Assembly: GCA_003856375.1 (NCBI GenBank)
Contig: CP034120.1
Location: forward strand, 3,653,501-3,717,500
Direction of reading: 5' to 3'
DNA length: 64,000 bases
Source: Glaciecola amylolytica
GTDB lineage: Bacteria > Bacteroidota > Bacteroidia > Flavobacteriales_D > Crocinitomicaceae
The translations under genes were made by a program, and so were the position numbers. Each line of letters opens with the position of its first letter. Position 1 is the stretch's first letter. Positions 44,260 through 53,040 of the stretch are shown here, one piece after another. Below the pieces are notes generated by a model. That model searched no databases. It saw only the letters and a list, made by a program, of their open reading frames with translations, and was not told the origin of the DNA.

Positions 44260-44574
44260 TTAAGAATTCTTCGTCAGATGCTCCACCAAACGATTGGAGC
44301 GGTGGGAAGAATAGATTCCGAAAGCATTTACCACAACCCCTTTGATGGTATTGTCGTGAGAAGAGATCGCATAAATGATCATTTCGTCACCCGGATCCGT
44401 CATTCCTTCAAAACGATAAACCTCATCAATGGAGAATTGCTCCGGGGACAATTCCGCGAAAGAAGAATCACAAATCAAGCACTCCTTTTCGGCTTCCATA
44501 CTCAAATTTGCCGTATATCCGCGTTTTTTCAGATCATTCACCGCTTCACTTACCGTTTCGTAACTCCGTGTCAT
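44260..44574 (-). CDS. Small conserved Bacteroidota protein (often labelled phosphoribosylpyrophosphate synthetase)
   Basis: 104 residues. The pattern TVSEAVNDLKKRGYTANL, then PEQFSIDEVYRFEGMTDPGDE, IYAISSHDNTIKGVVVNAFGIY is a widespread small Bacteroidota family. Database entries frequently carry the name phosphoribosylpyrophosphate synthetase, but it has neither the length (about 310) nor the PRPP loop of Prs, so that label should not be trusted. Function unknown; cytosolic. Confidence 0.82.
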   Translation of the reverse strand: MTRSYETVSEAVNDLKKRGYTANLSMEAEKECLICDSSFAELSPEQFSIDEVYRFEGMTDPGDEMIIYAISSHDNTIKGVVVNAFGIYSSHRSNRLVEHLTKNS

Positions 44575-44865
44575 AGCCTTTCTTTTTGAATCTGTTTAAA
44601 GATAAGGAAAAAATTGCGAATTACGTCCCGATAATATTCAACTGAGCTCACTCCGGATCCCACCAGAAAGTGCACATTGAATTATTAAATCCTTACCTGT
44701 TTCATGTTTTCGTCATACAGTATCCATACTTGATCCATACATGAAAGTTGGGAATACTATTTGTGAAGTTCCGTTTAATTGTAAAAGTGCTTGAACCATC
44801 GAAAATAACTCTTTTTGGATTTCCAACTATTCACGTAACGTTCAGGTTCACTGATTTTTTACGAA
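44575..44865. other. Intergenic DNA between the 104-residue gene and arsC
   Basis: No convincing gene. The only frame (plus strand, running into arsC) has no homology I recognise. The region should contain the promoter for the 44260-44574 gene on the minus strand. Confidence 0.4.
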
Positions 44866-44903
44866 TCAAAAACGGGATCACTTTTTTGCGATCCCGTTTT
44901 TCT
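44866..44903 (-). terminator. Terminator at the end of arsC
   Basis: Arms AAAAACGGGATC (44868-44879) and GATCCCGTTTTT (44890-44901) pair perfectly over 12 bp with T tracts on both strands, so it could work in either direction. Confidence 0.9.
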
Positions 44904-45250
44904 TATTGTATCAATTCTTTGACTAAACCTGGAGGTCTTCCTACTATTGCCTGATTTCCTCTCACAACAATTGGTCTTTCGATAAGAATCGGATATTTCA
45001 TCATGGACTGAATCCATTGTTTCCGAGTGCGTTTCTTTCCGAGGTATTTCTCCTGAAAGATTTCTTCTTTCTGACGGATAATATCCAGTGGTTTTGCCTT
45101 CAACAATTTCAATAAATTGTCCAATTCCTCATAGGTTGGCGGCACCAGCAAATAATCCCGTATTTCGATATCCGCACCCAATTCTTCCAGGATACACAGA
45201 CCTTCCCTGCTTTTCGAGCAACGGGTGTTATGATATATAATTGTTTTCAT
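44903..45250 (-). CDS. arsC: Arsenate reductase (glutaredoxin type)
   Basis: 115 residues. Catalytic Cys11 lies in YHNTRCSKSR, and three arginines matching E. coli Arg60, Arg94 and Arg107 appear at Arg59, Arg92 and Arg105 (ERPIVV, VGRPPG). These reduce arsenate to arsenite with glutathione/glutaredoxin. No arsB or arsR is adjacent, so the ArsC/Spx fold protein could also serve another redox role. Confidence 0.88.
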   Translation of the reverse strand: MKTIIYHNTRCSKSREGLCILEELGADIEIRDYLLVPPTYEELDNLLKLLKAKPLDIIRQKEEIFQEKYLGKKRTRKQWIQSMMKYPILIERPIVVRGNQAIVGRPPGLVKELIQ

Positions 45251-45353
45251 TTAGAGGATATTAAGATTTCAGGACATTTGGATATTAAGACTTCATTTTT
45301 CGAAATGAGAAAAACTCAAGTCCTAAATCCTTAGCATCCTGATGTCTTGAAGT

Positions 45354-46436
45354 CTAACTTCCGTACATCATCAAATAAGATTTCAGGAAAGGAAGTAAAT
45401 CCCCGTCCAATACTTTATCCGGATCATTTACGGTGTAATCTGTCCGGTGATCTTTCACACGACGGTCGTCCAACACATAACTTCTGATCTGGGATCCCCA
45501 TTCGATTTTTTTCTTGCCAGCTTCGATTTGTTCTCTTGATTCAGCGCGCTTACGCAACTCTATTTCGTATAATTGAGAACGAAGCAACTGCATTGCTTTT
45601 TCTTTATTGGCTAATTGCGAACGCGACTCGGAGTTTTCAATGATAATTCCGGAAGGAGCATGTCGTAAACGAACTGCTGTTTCGACCTTGTTTACGTTCT
45701 GTCCACCGGCACCTCCCGAACGGAAAGTTTCAAAGGAAATATCTGCCGGATTGACATAAATTTCAATCGTATCATCCACGGAAGGATAAACATATACCGA
45801 AGCAAATGAAGTCATTCGTTTTCCTTGCGAATTATACGGGCTCACACGCACCAAACGGTGAATTCCGTTTTCTCCTTTCAGGTAACCAAAAGCAAATTCA
45901 CCTTCGATCTCCAGAGTTACGGTTTTAATACCCGCCACATCACCTTCCTGGAAGTTGAGTTCTTTTACTTTATACTTGCTTTTCTCGGCCCACATCAGAT
46001 ACATCCGCATGAGCATTCCTGCCCAGTCGCAAGCTTCCGTACCTCCTGCACCTGCAGTAATCTGGATCACGGCGCTCAAGGCATCTTCTTCTCCGGAAAG
46101 CATGTTTTTCAATTCCACTTCTTCAACCGTGGAAACCAAACTTTTGTATGCATCGTCGCATTCCGATTCCTCAGCAGCACCTTCTTTCACAAATTCAATC
46201 AACACTTCCAAATCGTCTGCCTGGGCTTTCAACGTCATATAGGATTCGATCCAGAACTTCAGTCCACGAATCGTTTTCATTTCCACTTCTGCCTTCTTCG
46301 GATCATCCCAAAAACCGGGATCCTGCGTTTTCAATTCAGCTTCACGCAACTGCATTTCCTTCTCGGGAATCTTTAAATAGTTCGCAATTGCAGTAATGCG
46401 TTGATTAATTTCTTTGAGTTGGTCACTGTTTACCAT
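45354..46436 (-). CDS. prfB: Peptide chain release factor 2 (no frameshift)
   Basis: 360 residues in one continuous frame. The peptidyl-tRNA hydrolysis motif GGQ is at 244-246 ([10 protein letters not shown]). The codon-recognition tripeptide, SPF in E. coli, is SPY at 199-201 here. The N-terminal join where most RF2 genes have an in-frame TGA with +1 frameshift reads [10 protein letters not shown] with no stop, so autoregulation by frameshifting is not encoded. A TAATTTTG element lies only 4-12 nt upstream of the ATG. Confidence 0.95.
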   Translation of the reverse strand: MVNSDQLKEINQRITAIANYLKIPEKEMQLREAELKTQDPGFWDDPKKAEVEMKTIRGLKFWIESYMTLKAQADDLEVLIEFVKEGAAEESECDDAYKSLVSTVEEVELKNMLSGEEDALSAVIQITAGAGGTEACDWAGMLMRMYLMWAEKSKYKVKELNFQEGDVAGIKTVTLEIEGEFAFGYLKGENGIHRLVRVSPYNSQGKRMTSFASVYVYPSVDDTIEIYVNPADISFETFRSGGAGGQNVNKVETAVRLRHAPSGIIIENSESRSQLANKEKAMQLLRSQLYEIELRKRAESREQIEAGKKKIEWGSQIRSYVLDDRRVKDHRTDYTVNDPDKVLDGDLLPFLKSYLMMYGS

Positions 46437-46731
46437 GCTCCAAAATTAAGAATTCTGAATGAAGAATGTTGAGAGGGAAGTGAAAAGTTAAACTTCAAAA
46501 AGGGAATGACGAAGGTGAAAAGGGAATTTAGTGGCAGAATGAATAAAAACATCTTAAAAATGGCCCTACAAAATTGTTCCAGGGTTTATAACCCTAGAAG
46601 GGTGGTTAATTATTTTTTGCTTATATTATATCGTAAAGTGAGAAGTTTAAACCGACACTGTGGAAATGTGAAAAGTTCGCATTGAAAACGGAGAAAGAAC
46701 ATCGGTTTCTTTTTTAGAACTTAAAAAAAAT
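46437..46731. other. Intergenic DNA between divergent prfB and gcvH
   Basis: No gene. Contents: a full -7 match TAATTTTG for prfB (46441-46448, minus strand), a 6-bp hairpin AGGGTT/AACCCT at 46581-46595, and several scattered copies of GTGAAAAG whose meaning is unclear. Confidence 0.45.
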
Positions 46732-46739
46732 TACATTTG
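46732..46739 (+). promoter_or_regulatory. -7 promoter element of gcvH
   Basis: TACATTTG is a full match to TAnnTTTG, 38 nt upstream of the gcvH ATG. A T-rich stretch occupies the -33 region. Confidence 0.6.
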
Positions 46740-46777
46740 CACCGAGAAAAGGAAATAAGACTTAAACAAAGAACAAG

Positions 46778-47155
46778 ATGAATATTCCAGCAAATTTAAA
46801 ATACACAAAAGACCACGAGTGGGTAAGTGTTGAAGGTGATGTTGCAACAATTGGTATTACTGATTTCGCTCAAGGCGAACTAGGTGACATCGTTTATGTG
46901 GAAATCGAAACAGTAGGTGAAACTTTTGATCACGAAGAAGTTTTCGGTTCTGTAGAAGCTGTTAAAACGGTTTCTGATTTGTTCATGCCGGTTTCAGGAG
47001 AAATCATCGAATTTAATGAAGGTTTAGAGTCAAATCCGGAAGCAGTGAACAAAGATCCTTACGGTGACGGTTGGATGATTAAAGTGAAAATGACGAATCC
47101 TTCTGAAGTTGACGGTTTGCTAGACGCAGCAGGATACCAGGCATTGATTGGTTAA
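46778..47155 (+). CDS. gcvH: Glycine cleavage system H protein
   Basis: 125 residues; lipoyl-carrier protein that shuttles the aminomethyl group between GcvP, GcvT and Lpd. The lipoylated lysine is Lys63 in [15 protein letters not shown]. The N-terminus ([20 protein letters not shown]) and [12 protein letters not shown] are characteristic. It is monocistronic, with its own promoter and terminator; gcvP and gcvT are not in the window. Confidence 0.97.
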   Translation: MNIPANLKYTKDHEWVSVEGDVATIGITDFAQGELGDIVYVEIETVGETFDHEEVFGSVEAVKTVSDLFMPVSGEIIEFNEGLESNPEAVNKDPYGDGWMIKVKMTNPSEVDGLLDAAGYQALIG

Positions 47156-47176
47156 TTCAACTAAGACAATCATATT

Positions 47177-47213
47177 TGAAAGCTCACAGTCGCTTGACTG
47201 ATGGGCTTTTTTT
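47177..47213 (+). terminator. Terminator of gcvH
   Basis: AAAGCTCACAGTC pairs with GACTGATGGGCTTT (one bulge, one G-U) around a short loop, followed by seven T. Confidence 0.85.
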
Positions 47214-47267
47214 GCAATTGCACCTTAAGTAAATAGTTAAATCCGTAACTTCACAAAAAAACGAAAC

Positions 47268-47831
47268 ATGAAAATAGCGTTGTATATAGCAGGAATTCTG
47301 TTTTTTCTTCATTCCTGTACCATTGTTACTTCAACAAATGCTCCCGGTAAACCGGAAAAGACATTCCCGAAATCCATGATTGGTTCTTATGAGCTGGTTT
47401 ATCCCGAAAGTTTTCAAGGCATGATGGAAGGTGCAGATATGAAAACAACTGTTCGTATCACAGCTACAGAATTAGTAACATCCAGCGGAGAAGGTGATTC
47501 TCATATGGCCATCAACGATTCTATTTCCGTTACCAAGCTTGGAAAGCAATATTACCTGTGCATGGGGAAAGAGCCTGCATTGAATGTATTTAAGGTGATT
47601 ATGAAAGGAAAAGATCTGGAGCTTCATTCGATGAATGCAAAATCGGGAGTGACCGCTGAGCAGATGCAGCCTTTCTTTTCGAAAGTTTCCACAGATTCAA
47701 GTGTAGACGAGGAAACCGGTGAGGTTACAGATTCTTATATTGTAACGATTGATGATTCCAAGATCGAGAAATATTACGCAAGTGATTTGATTCATGTGGA
47801 GCCGTTTACGTTGAAAAGAGTGAAGAAGTAA
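47268..47831 (+). CDS. Lipoprotein of unknown function
   Basis: 187 residues with a lipoprotein signal (KIALYIAGILFFLHSC, Cys17). The mature region looks beta-rich (IGSYELVYPESFQG, TVRITATELVTSS, KQYYLCMGKEPALNVFKV) and may form a small lipocalin-like barrel; this is a guess. No partner gene is adjacent on the same strand. Confidence 0.8.
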   Translation: MKIALYIAGILFFLHSCTIVTSTNAPGKPEKTFPKSMIGSYELVYPESFQGMMEGADMKTTVRITATELVTSSGEGDSHMAINDSISVTKLGKQYYLCMGKEPALNVFKVIMKGKDLELHSMNAKSGVTAEQMQPFFSKVSTDSSVDEETGEVTDSYIVTIDDSKIEKYYASDLIHVEPFTLKRVKK

Positions 47832-47880
47832 ATTCATTCTTTAGTGCTTCCTGGCAAAATCACGCAAAAATTATTGAAAT

Positions 47881-47913
47881 AAAAAAGGGGCTGTCCCCTA
47901 TCTTACAGCCCCG
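47881..47913 (-). terminator. Terminator between convergent genes
   Basis: Arms GGGGCTGT (47887-47894) and ACAGCCCC (47905-47912) form a perfect 8-bp stem. The minus strand continues with six T, so it ends the 47938-48519 transcript; it may also stop the convergent lipoprotein gene. Confidence 0.88.
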
Positions 47914-47937
47914 ATTTATGTGTTTAATCTGCTACTA

Positions 47938-48519
47938 TTAAACAACTTCACTAATTTCGTCGTCGAGATAAATAAAGAATGCATAAACATCATCTTTCAA
48001 TGCCTCGGATTGTTTTGTTTTCACCTCTTTTTTGAGGGTCAGATACTCTACTCGCGCAACATCTTTTTTCAAATCGGCTGTGTTTCCCTGACGTGTATCT
48101 TTACGCAGCTCTTTTTTAGCTGATCGCAATTCCTTTTTCACCTCTTTACGGTCTGCATTCGATTGTCGGATTGCTTCATTCTGGTCGGATCGTAAATCAC
48201 ATTTGTCAATACGCAAGTACTTTTTATCCCGTTTCAAATCAGCTTTCGCTTTCCGGAGTTCTTTCTTACTCATGTGCGATTCGATCACCAAATCTGCTTC
48301 CTTGTTTTTCTTGAATTCAGCTTTGTGGAATGCAATTCGTTCCCGATCTTTTTCGATTCTCGACATGGTTGCTTTCATGTCTTTATACTCTTTGCGATGT
48401 AAGAATCGATTTCCTTCTATTGAACCTTCCGTATTTCCGGCAAAAGAAGGCGTTGCTGCCATTAATCCTGTTGCAATCATCCCGATTAGAAACAGGTTTT
48501 TTAATTTCATCTTTTCCAT
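47938..48519 (-). CDS. Exported, highly charged coiled-coil protein
   Basis: 193 residues from ATG 48519 (another ATG at 48510 is possible). A signal peptide (LKNLFLIGMIATGLMAATPSFA) is followed by a chain dominated by Lys, Arg, Glu and Asp in heptad-like order (ELRKAKADLKRDKKYLR, EVKKELRSAKKELRKD). This implies a long periplasmic helix, perhaps binding nucleic acid, LPS or an acidic polymer. No family assigned. Confidence 0.8.
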   Translation of the reverse strand: MEKMKLKNLFLIGMIATGLMAATPSFAGNTEGSIEGNRFLHRKEYKDMKATMSRIEKDRERIAFHKAEFKKNKEADLVIESHMSKKELRKAKADLKRDKKYLRIDKCDLRSDQNEAIRQSNADRKEVKKELRSAKKELRKDTRQGNTADLKKDVARVEYLTLKKEVKTKQSEALKDDVYAFFIYLDDEISEVV

Positions 48520-48704
48520 GATTCCATTTTTATTTGGTTCGCTTAACCAAAGACAATGGTTGTGCCACAATGATACAAACAAGCAGAAACCCCATATATA
48601 TCAATGGATTACGCTGATTGTTTCAAAATGAAAAAATATGTGAAAATTTTTCAAAATGAAAAAACGGGTTTCGAAATGACGAAATTGAATGGAAAATTTA
48701 TGAT

Positions 48705-49439
48705 TTAGGTGTTTCTTCCCGTGCGAATCAAAATGGGAAAAGTGATCTGAATGAAATCGAAAGGAGGAAGTTCATTTAACATTGCTTCGATCGGATTTGC
48801 TTGATTTTTGTCGGTGTAATGCTTCACAGCCGACCAGGTGTTCAAATAGCCTAAAAGCTGTTCCCGATTCCACGAATTCCGGATCTGAAATTCGGGGCAG
48901 GATATTTCTTCAAACGGAAACGGAATTGTCTGATACTTCTCATCGATGTACTTTCGTTCCGGATCCCAATAATCCTGTAATACTTCAAAATACAAACGCT
49001 CAATCCATTTCTGAATCGCTTCGTTATCTGTCCGGATATTGCCGTATCCAAGTACCACAAAAACTCCGTTTGGTTTTAAAACCCGTTTTACTTCCGGATA
49101 GAACTTTTCAAAATCAAACCAGTGAATGGCTTGTCCGACCGTGACACAATCGAAAGATACTTCCGGGAAGTTTGTTTGTTCGGCAACTTGCTGTGAATAA
49201 TGAATTTTGGGATTTAAAACCGCGTTTTTCAATTGATTTTCGCTTAAATCTGTCGCTTGAACTTCATCAAACAAGTCTGCGAGTTTCACCGCAACCTGAC
49301 CATTTCCCGTAGCACAATCCCACGCTTGTTTTCTTCCATTCAGAATCGTTTCCAGAAAGGTAAACACCTCATCCGGATAGGATGGACGAAATTGCGCGTA
49401 GTTTTGTGAATTGTGGGAGAAGTTGTCTTTCACAGCCAT
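48705..49439 (-). CDS. Class I SAM-dependent methyltransferase
   Basis: 244 residues. Motif I is WDCATGNGQVAVKLA (residues ~40-54), followed by ATDLSENQL (motif II, acidic) and FDCVTVGQAIHWFDFEKF with VKRVLKPNGVFVVL (methyltransferase type 11/25 pattern). The gene start NFSHNSQNYAQFRPSYP is usual for this trans-aconitate-like group. The substrate is unknown. Confidence 0.9.
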   Translation of the reverse strand: MAVKDNFSHNSQNYAQFRPSYPDEVFTFLETILNGRKQAWDCATGNGQVAVKLADLFDEVQATDLSENQLKNAVLNPKIHYSQQVAEQTNFPEVSFDCVTVGQAIHWFDFEKFYPEVKRVLKPNGVFVVLGYGNIRTDNEAIQKWIERLYFEVLQDYWDPERKYIDEKYQTIPFPFEEISCPEFQIRNSWNREQLLGYLNTWSAVKHYTDKNQANPIEAMLNELPPFDFIQITFPILIRTGRNT

Positions 49440-49450
49440 TTTATTTTATC

Positions 49451-49484
49451 AATAGCACATTTCGACTCCGCTCAATGTGCTATT
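49451..49484 (-). terminator. Hairpin after the half-length aldehyde dehydrogenase gene
   Basis: Arms AATAGCACAT (49451-49460) and ATGTGCTATT (49475-49484) pair perfectly over 10 bp; the loop contains TTCGACTCCGCTCA. On the minus strand it lies 10 nt after the stop at 49494, and the downstream sequence is T-poor, so it may be a repeat element rather than a strong terminator. Confidence 0.55.
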
Positions 49485-49493
49485 ACCCGTAAT

Positions 49494-50375
49494 TTAATAA
49501 CTACTCGTAGCTCCGCCGATTTGCTCAATCGGATGCCAGGTCGTTTTCAATTCCTGCAAATCTGTGATGTAATACGGATTTTCATCCGCTTCTTTTGTGA
49601 AATCCTTCTCATAAACAAATACCCGTTTCACATTGCAATCTGCTCCTGCCTCAACGATTTTTGCGCTTTCCGCATTTCCTCCGGCATAAACAACCGCATT
49701 CACATCCATGTGACTGTGAAATTGATCAAGGAGTTCTTTTTCTGTTCCGGTGAGAATATTCACTACTCCTCCGGGAAGATCAGACGTCGCTAAAACTTCC
49801 GCAAAAGTGATCGAACATAAAGGCAAATTTTCCGATGCCAGAACGATGCAGGTATTTCCTCCCGCAATTACCGGTAGAATCGTCGAAACCAAACCGATCA
49901 AACTGTTTGTCTGCGGAGCGATGATTCCAACAACTCCCATGGGTTCCAAAGCAGAAAAATTGAAATGACTGCTCGCAACCGGATTCACTGAGCTGAAAAC
50001 CTGCTGGTATTTGTCGCACCAACCCGCGTAATACACGCAACGATCTATCGCCAGCTCCACTTCCTGCTTCGCCTTCGCTTCCGGGCTTCCCTGTTTTACC
50101 AATTCTTCTACAAACTGAACTTTTCGCCCTTCCAGCATTTCTGCAATCCGGTACAGGATTTGCCCGCGATTAAATGCAGCTCTTTCCGACCAGGATCCGA
50201 AAGCTTTTCTGGCTGCTACAACCGCATTCCGGAAATCTTTCCGCGACGACAAACACAAGTTCGCCAAAGGCTGACCCTTTTTATCCAACGGTGTGTAATA
50301 TCTTCCTGATTCCGTTCTGGGGAATTGTCCGCCAATGAAGATTTTGTATGTTTTTAGTATTTCCAATCTTGACAT
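49494..50375 (-). CDS. Half-length aldehyde dehydrogenase homologue without catalytic domain
   Basis: 293 residues. The sequence follows the N-terminal NAD-binding half of aldehyde dehydrogenases: GQFPRTESGRYYTPLD, AARKAFGSWSERAAFNRGQIL, ALEPMGVVGIIAPQTNSLIG, DLPGGVVNILTG. Where a normal enzyme has FTGS it has VVYAGG, and the catalytic Cys/Glu half is missing; the frame ends in IEQIGGATSSY with no frameshifted remainder in the 54 nt before the methyltransferase gene. Codon use and length look intact. It lies 114 nt after a full-length homologue and after deoC, so it may be a regulatory or scaffolding partner, or a decaying duplicate. Confidence 0.85.
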   Translation of the reverse strand: MSRLEILKTYKIFIGGQFPRTESGRYYTPLDKKGQPLANLCLSSRKDFRNAVVAARKAFGSWSERAAFNRGQILYRIAEMLEGRKVQFVEELVKQGSPEAKAKQEVELAIDRCVYYAGWCDKYQQVFSSVNPVASSHFNFSALEPMGVVGIIAPQTNSLIGLVSTILPVIAGGNTCIVLASENLPLCSITFAEVLATSDLPGGVVNILTGTEKELLDQFHSHMDVNAVVYAGGNAESAKIVEAGADCNVKRVFVYEKDFTKEADENPYYITDLQELKTTWHPIEQIGGATSSY

Positions 50376-50396
50376 AATTTGTAAAATATTGTTTTT

Positions 50397-50470
50397 CCTC
50401 TCCCTTTATATCTCCTCAAAGAGGGAGATTCAATCCGCTTCCCCCTTTTGAGGGGGACCGAGGGGGAGGA
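50397..50470. repeat. Dispersed CT/AG-rich palindromic repeat
   Basis: CTCCCTTTATATCTCC TCAAAGAGGGAG and CCCCCTTTTGAGGGGG form two stems in the 114-nt gap between the two aldehyde-dehydrogenase-type genes. Related units are at 41647-41801 and 52018-52093. Confidence 0.75.
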
Positions 50471-50489
50471 TCATTCTACTCTCTTTCTT

Positions 50490-52007
50490 TCAATTTTCAA
50501 TTTTAAGATAAGCCCCCAATCCCTGCAAACCTCCTTCTCTTCCGAATCCGCTTTCCTTGTATCCTCCGAAAGGCGATGTCGGGTCGAATTTATTGTAGGT
50601 GTTTGCCCAAACAACTCCGGCTCTCAGTTTCGTCGTTAAATTGAAGATTCTGGAACCTTTATCTGTCCAAACTCCCGCTGCAAGGCCATAAGGCGAATTA
50701 TTCGCTTTCTGAATGACCTCATCAATTGTTCTGAACGTTTGAATCGTGAGTACTGGTCCGAAAATTTCTTCCTGAGCGATTCTGCTCGACTGCGCTACAT
50801 CCGTAAACAAAGTAGGTCGGATAAACAATCCGTTCTTTGGCAGCGAACATTTGCTTTCATATATTTCCGCACCTTCTTTCTTCCCTATTTCGATGTGTTT
50901 TTTGATCGATTCATACTGCTCCTTGGAGTTAATCGCTCCGATATCCGTATTCTTATCCAAAGGATCTCCGACATACAAGGTATCCAAACGGTCTTTCAAC
51001 TTCCGGATCACCTCATCTGCTACGGATTCCTGAACAAACAATCTCGAACCTGCACAGCACACATGACCCTGATTGAAGAAGATTCCGTTTACGATTCCTT
51101 CAACCGCCTGATCAATCGGTGCATCTTCAAAAACAATATTTGCCGATTTCCCTCCCAATTCCAGGGTCAGTTTTTTACCTGTTCCGGCAACTGCTTTTTG
51201 AATAATCTTTCCAACATTCGTAGAACCGGTAAAGGCAATTTTATTCACATCCGGATGATTCACAATCGCTGCTCCCGTATCGCCGTAACCTGTAAGGATA
51301 TTGACAACTCCGGCCGGAAGCCCGCTTTCATGGATAATTTCCGCCAACAACATTGCTGTAAGCGGGGTTGTTTCTGCAGGTTTCAGCACCACCGTGTTTC
51401 CGGCTGCCAATGCAGGAGCAATTTTCCATGCTGCCATCAACAAAGGGAAATTCCACGGAATAATTTGCCCGGCAACGCCCAAAGAACTCACTTTCCGGTT
51501 TGGAAAAGCATATTCCAGTTTATCAGCCCATCCGGCATAATAAAAGAAATGATTGTATGCCAAAGGAACATCCACATCGCGGGATTCACGAATGGTTTTT
51601 CCGGCGTCCAATGTCTCAACAACAGCCAGCTCTCTGGCTCTTTCCTGCATCAAACGAGCAATTCTGTAAATGTATTTTCCGCGTTCTTTCGCAGATAATT
51701 TCGACCAAACTGTTTCGTACGCTTTACGGGCAGCTGAAACCGCTTTCTCGACATCCGCTTCGTTTGCATGTGCTACTTCCGCCAATACTTTTTCCGTAGC
51801 CGGATTGGTTGTCTGAAAGTATTTTCCCGAATCAGGAGCAACAAATTTCCCGTCGATGTATAATTCGTAGCGCTCCTTCAGTTTCACATGACTCGTACTT
51901 TCCGGACTCGGGCTGTAATCCCATCCTCCGTTGAAGTCGAACACTCCTTTTGACTTCTCTGCCGTTTGTCCTTTATCGGAGCTATCGCTTTTCTTATGTT
52001 TTGCCAT
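50490..52007 (-). CDS. Aldehyde dehydrogenase (NAD-dependent, full length)
   Basis: 505 residues from ATG 52007; an upstream TTG frame is rejected. NAD site FTGSTNVGKII, general base in TLELGGKSANIVF, and the catalytic cysteine Cys317 in FNQGHVCCAGSR (position 302 of the human enzyme). Next to deoC, a likely role is oxidation of acetaldehyde released from deoxyribose-5-phosphate to acetate. The N-terminal ~35 residues (SSDKGQTAEKSKGVFDFNGG) are a lineage-specific extension. Confidence 0.93.
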   Translation of the reverse strand: MAKHKKSDSSDKGQTAEKSKGVFDFNGGWDYSPSPESTSHVKLKERYELYIDGKFVAPDSGKYFQTTNPATEKVLAEVAHANEADVEKAVSAARKAYETVWSKLSAKERGKYIYRIARLMQERARELAVVETLDAGKTIRESRDVDVPLAYNHFFYYAGWADKLEYAFPNRKVSSLGVAGQIIPWNFPLLMAAWKIAPALAAGNTVVLKPAETTPLTAMLLAEIIHESGLPAGVVNILTGYGDTGAAIVNHPDVNKIAFTGSTNVGKIIQKAVAGTGKKLTLELGGKSANIVFEDAPIDQAVEGIVNGIFFNQGHVCCAGSRLFVQESVADEVIRKLKDRLDTLYVGDPLDKNTDIGAINSKEQYESIKKHIEIGKKEGAEIYESKCSLPKNGLFIRPTLFTDVAQSSRIAQEEIFGPVLTIQTFRTIDEVIQKANNSPYGLAAGVWTDKGSRIFNLTTKLRAGVVWANTYNKFDPTSPFGGYKESGFGREGGLQGLGAYLKIEN

Positions 52008-52017
52008 TTTGTATCTT

Positions 52018-52093
52018 ATTTCCCACCCTCCTTTGTCCTCCCTCAAGGGAGGACTCTTCCCCCCCTTTGGAGGGGGATTGAGGGGGAGGATTA
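52018..52093. repeat. Dispersed CT/AG-rich palindromic repeat
   Basis: Two stems in series: TCCTCCCTCAAGGGAGGA and CCCCCCTTTGGAGGGGG, then AGGGGGAGGA at the deoC end. It lies between the full ALDH and deoC, so these genes are separated by repeat DNA, not tightly coupled. Confidence 0.75.
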
Positions 52094-53011
52094 ATCTATT
52101 GAAAAATAATCTGCACTTTGGTAATGTCCGGTTTGTTGTTTTACCAACTGCATCAACACATCATTCGCCAATGAACTTGCCCCGAAACGGAACCATTCAT
52201 TACTCAGCCACTCGTTCCCAAGTGTTTCTTTTACCATTACCAGATTGTGCAATGCCAGTTTGGAAGAAGAAATTCCTCCTGCCGGTTTCATTCCCACTTT
52301 TATTCCTGTTTTGATATAAAAGTCCTTGATTGCACAAAGCATCGTATAGGTTACCTGCATGGTTGCAGCAGGCTGAATTTTCCCGGTAGATGTTTTGATA
52401 AAATCCGCTCCGGCATACATGGCAATATCACTCGCTCTGCGCACCTGATCCAATGAAGCCAATTCTCCCGTTTCCAGAATAACTTTCAAACGTGCTTTTC
52501 CGCAAGCCTCTTTGATGGCGGCAATTTCATCGAATACAAAATCATATTCTCCGGCAAGGAATTTACCTCTGGAAATAACCATGTCGATTTCATCTGCTCC
52601 GTTTTCAACCGCAAACCGGGTATCCGCCAATTTGATTTCCCGCGTTGACTGTCCGCTTGGGAAAGCTGTTGAAACGGATGCTACCTTGATTCCTGAATTA
52701 CCCAATGCTTTTTTCGCTTCGGCTACCATAGTAGGATACACGCAAATTGCCGCAACAGTTGGCAGTTCCGGGTAATCATCGTGTAAATGCTGTGCTTTGT
52801 AACACAATTGACGAACCTTCCCCGGAGTATCTTTTCCTTCAAGGGTTGTTAAGTCAATCATATTCAAAACCAATTTCAATCCCTGAATTTTTGCTTCATT
52901 CTTGATGCTTCGCGTTTGAAAACGAGCCACGCGTTCTTCTACTCCTACTTTATCTACCGAAGGAGAAAGCTTGAAATCAGGAATGTTTTTCACTATTTTG
53001 TTTTTATTCAT
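52091..53011 (-). CDS. deoC: Deoxyribose-phosphate aldolase
   Basis: 306 residues. The Schiff-base lysine is Lys206 in ADFIKTSTGK; Lys242 in GMKPAGGIS and Asp143 in ADEIDMVIS complete the class I aldolase site. It cleaves 2-deoxyribose-5-phosphate to glyceraldehyde-3-phosphate and acetaldehyde in nucleoside catabolism. About 45 extra N-terminal residues compared with the E. coli enzyme. Followed on the same strand by two aldehyde-dehydrogenase-type genes. Confidence 0.95.
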   Translation of the reverse strand: MNKNKIVKNIPDFKLSPSVDKVGVEERVARFQTRSIKNEAKIQGLKLVLNMIDLTTLEGKDTPGKVRQLCYKAQHLHDDYPELPTVAAICVYPTMVAEAKKALGNSGIKVASVSTAFPSGQSTREIKLADTRFAVENGADEIDMVISRGKFLAGEYDFVFDEIAAIKEACGKARLKVILETGELASLDQVRRASDIAMYAGADFIKTSTGKIQPAATMQVTYTMLCAIKDFYIKTGIKVGMKPAGGISSSKLALHNLVMVKETLGNEWLSNEWFRFGASSLANDVLMQLVKQQTGHYQSADYFSID

Positions 53012-53032
53012 GTATTATGAATGTGATTTAAT

Positions 53033-53040
53033 CAAAGATA
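53033..53040 (-). promoter_or_regulatory. -7 promoter element of deoC
   Basis: TATCTTTG on the minus strand is a full match to TAnnTTTG, 21 nt upstream of the ATG. Confidence 0.55.

Noticed and set aside
44260-44574. Label as PRPP synthetase
   Set aside because: 104 residues, no PRPP-binding loop; the label appears to be an inherited database error.
45251-45353. Short repeated GGATATTAAGA segments between arsC and prfB
   Set aside because: Two imperfect copies in an AT-rich 100-nt gap; too short and weak to separate from chance.
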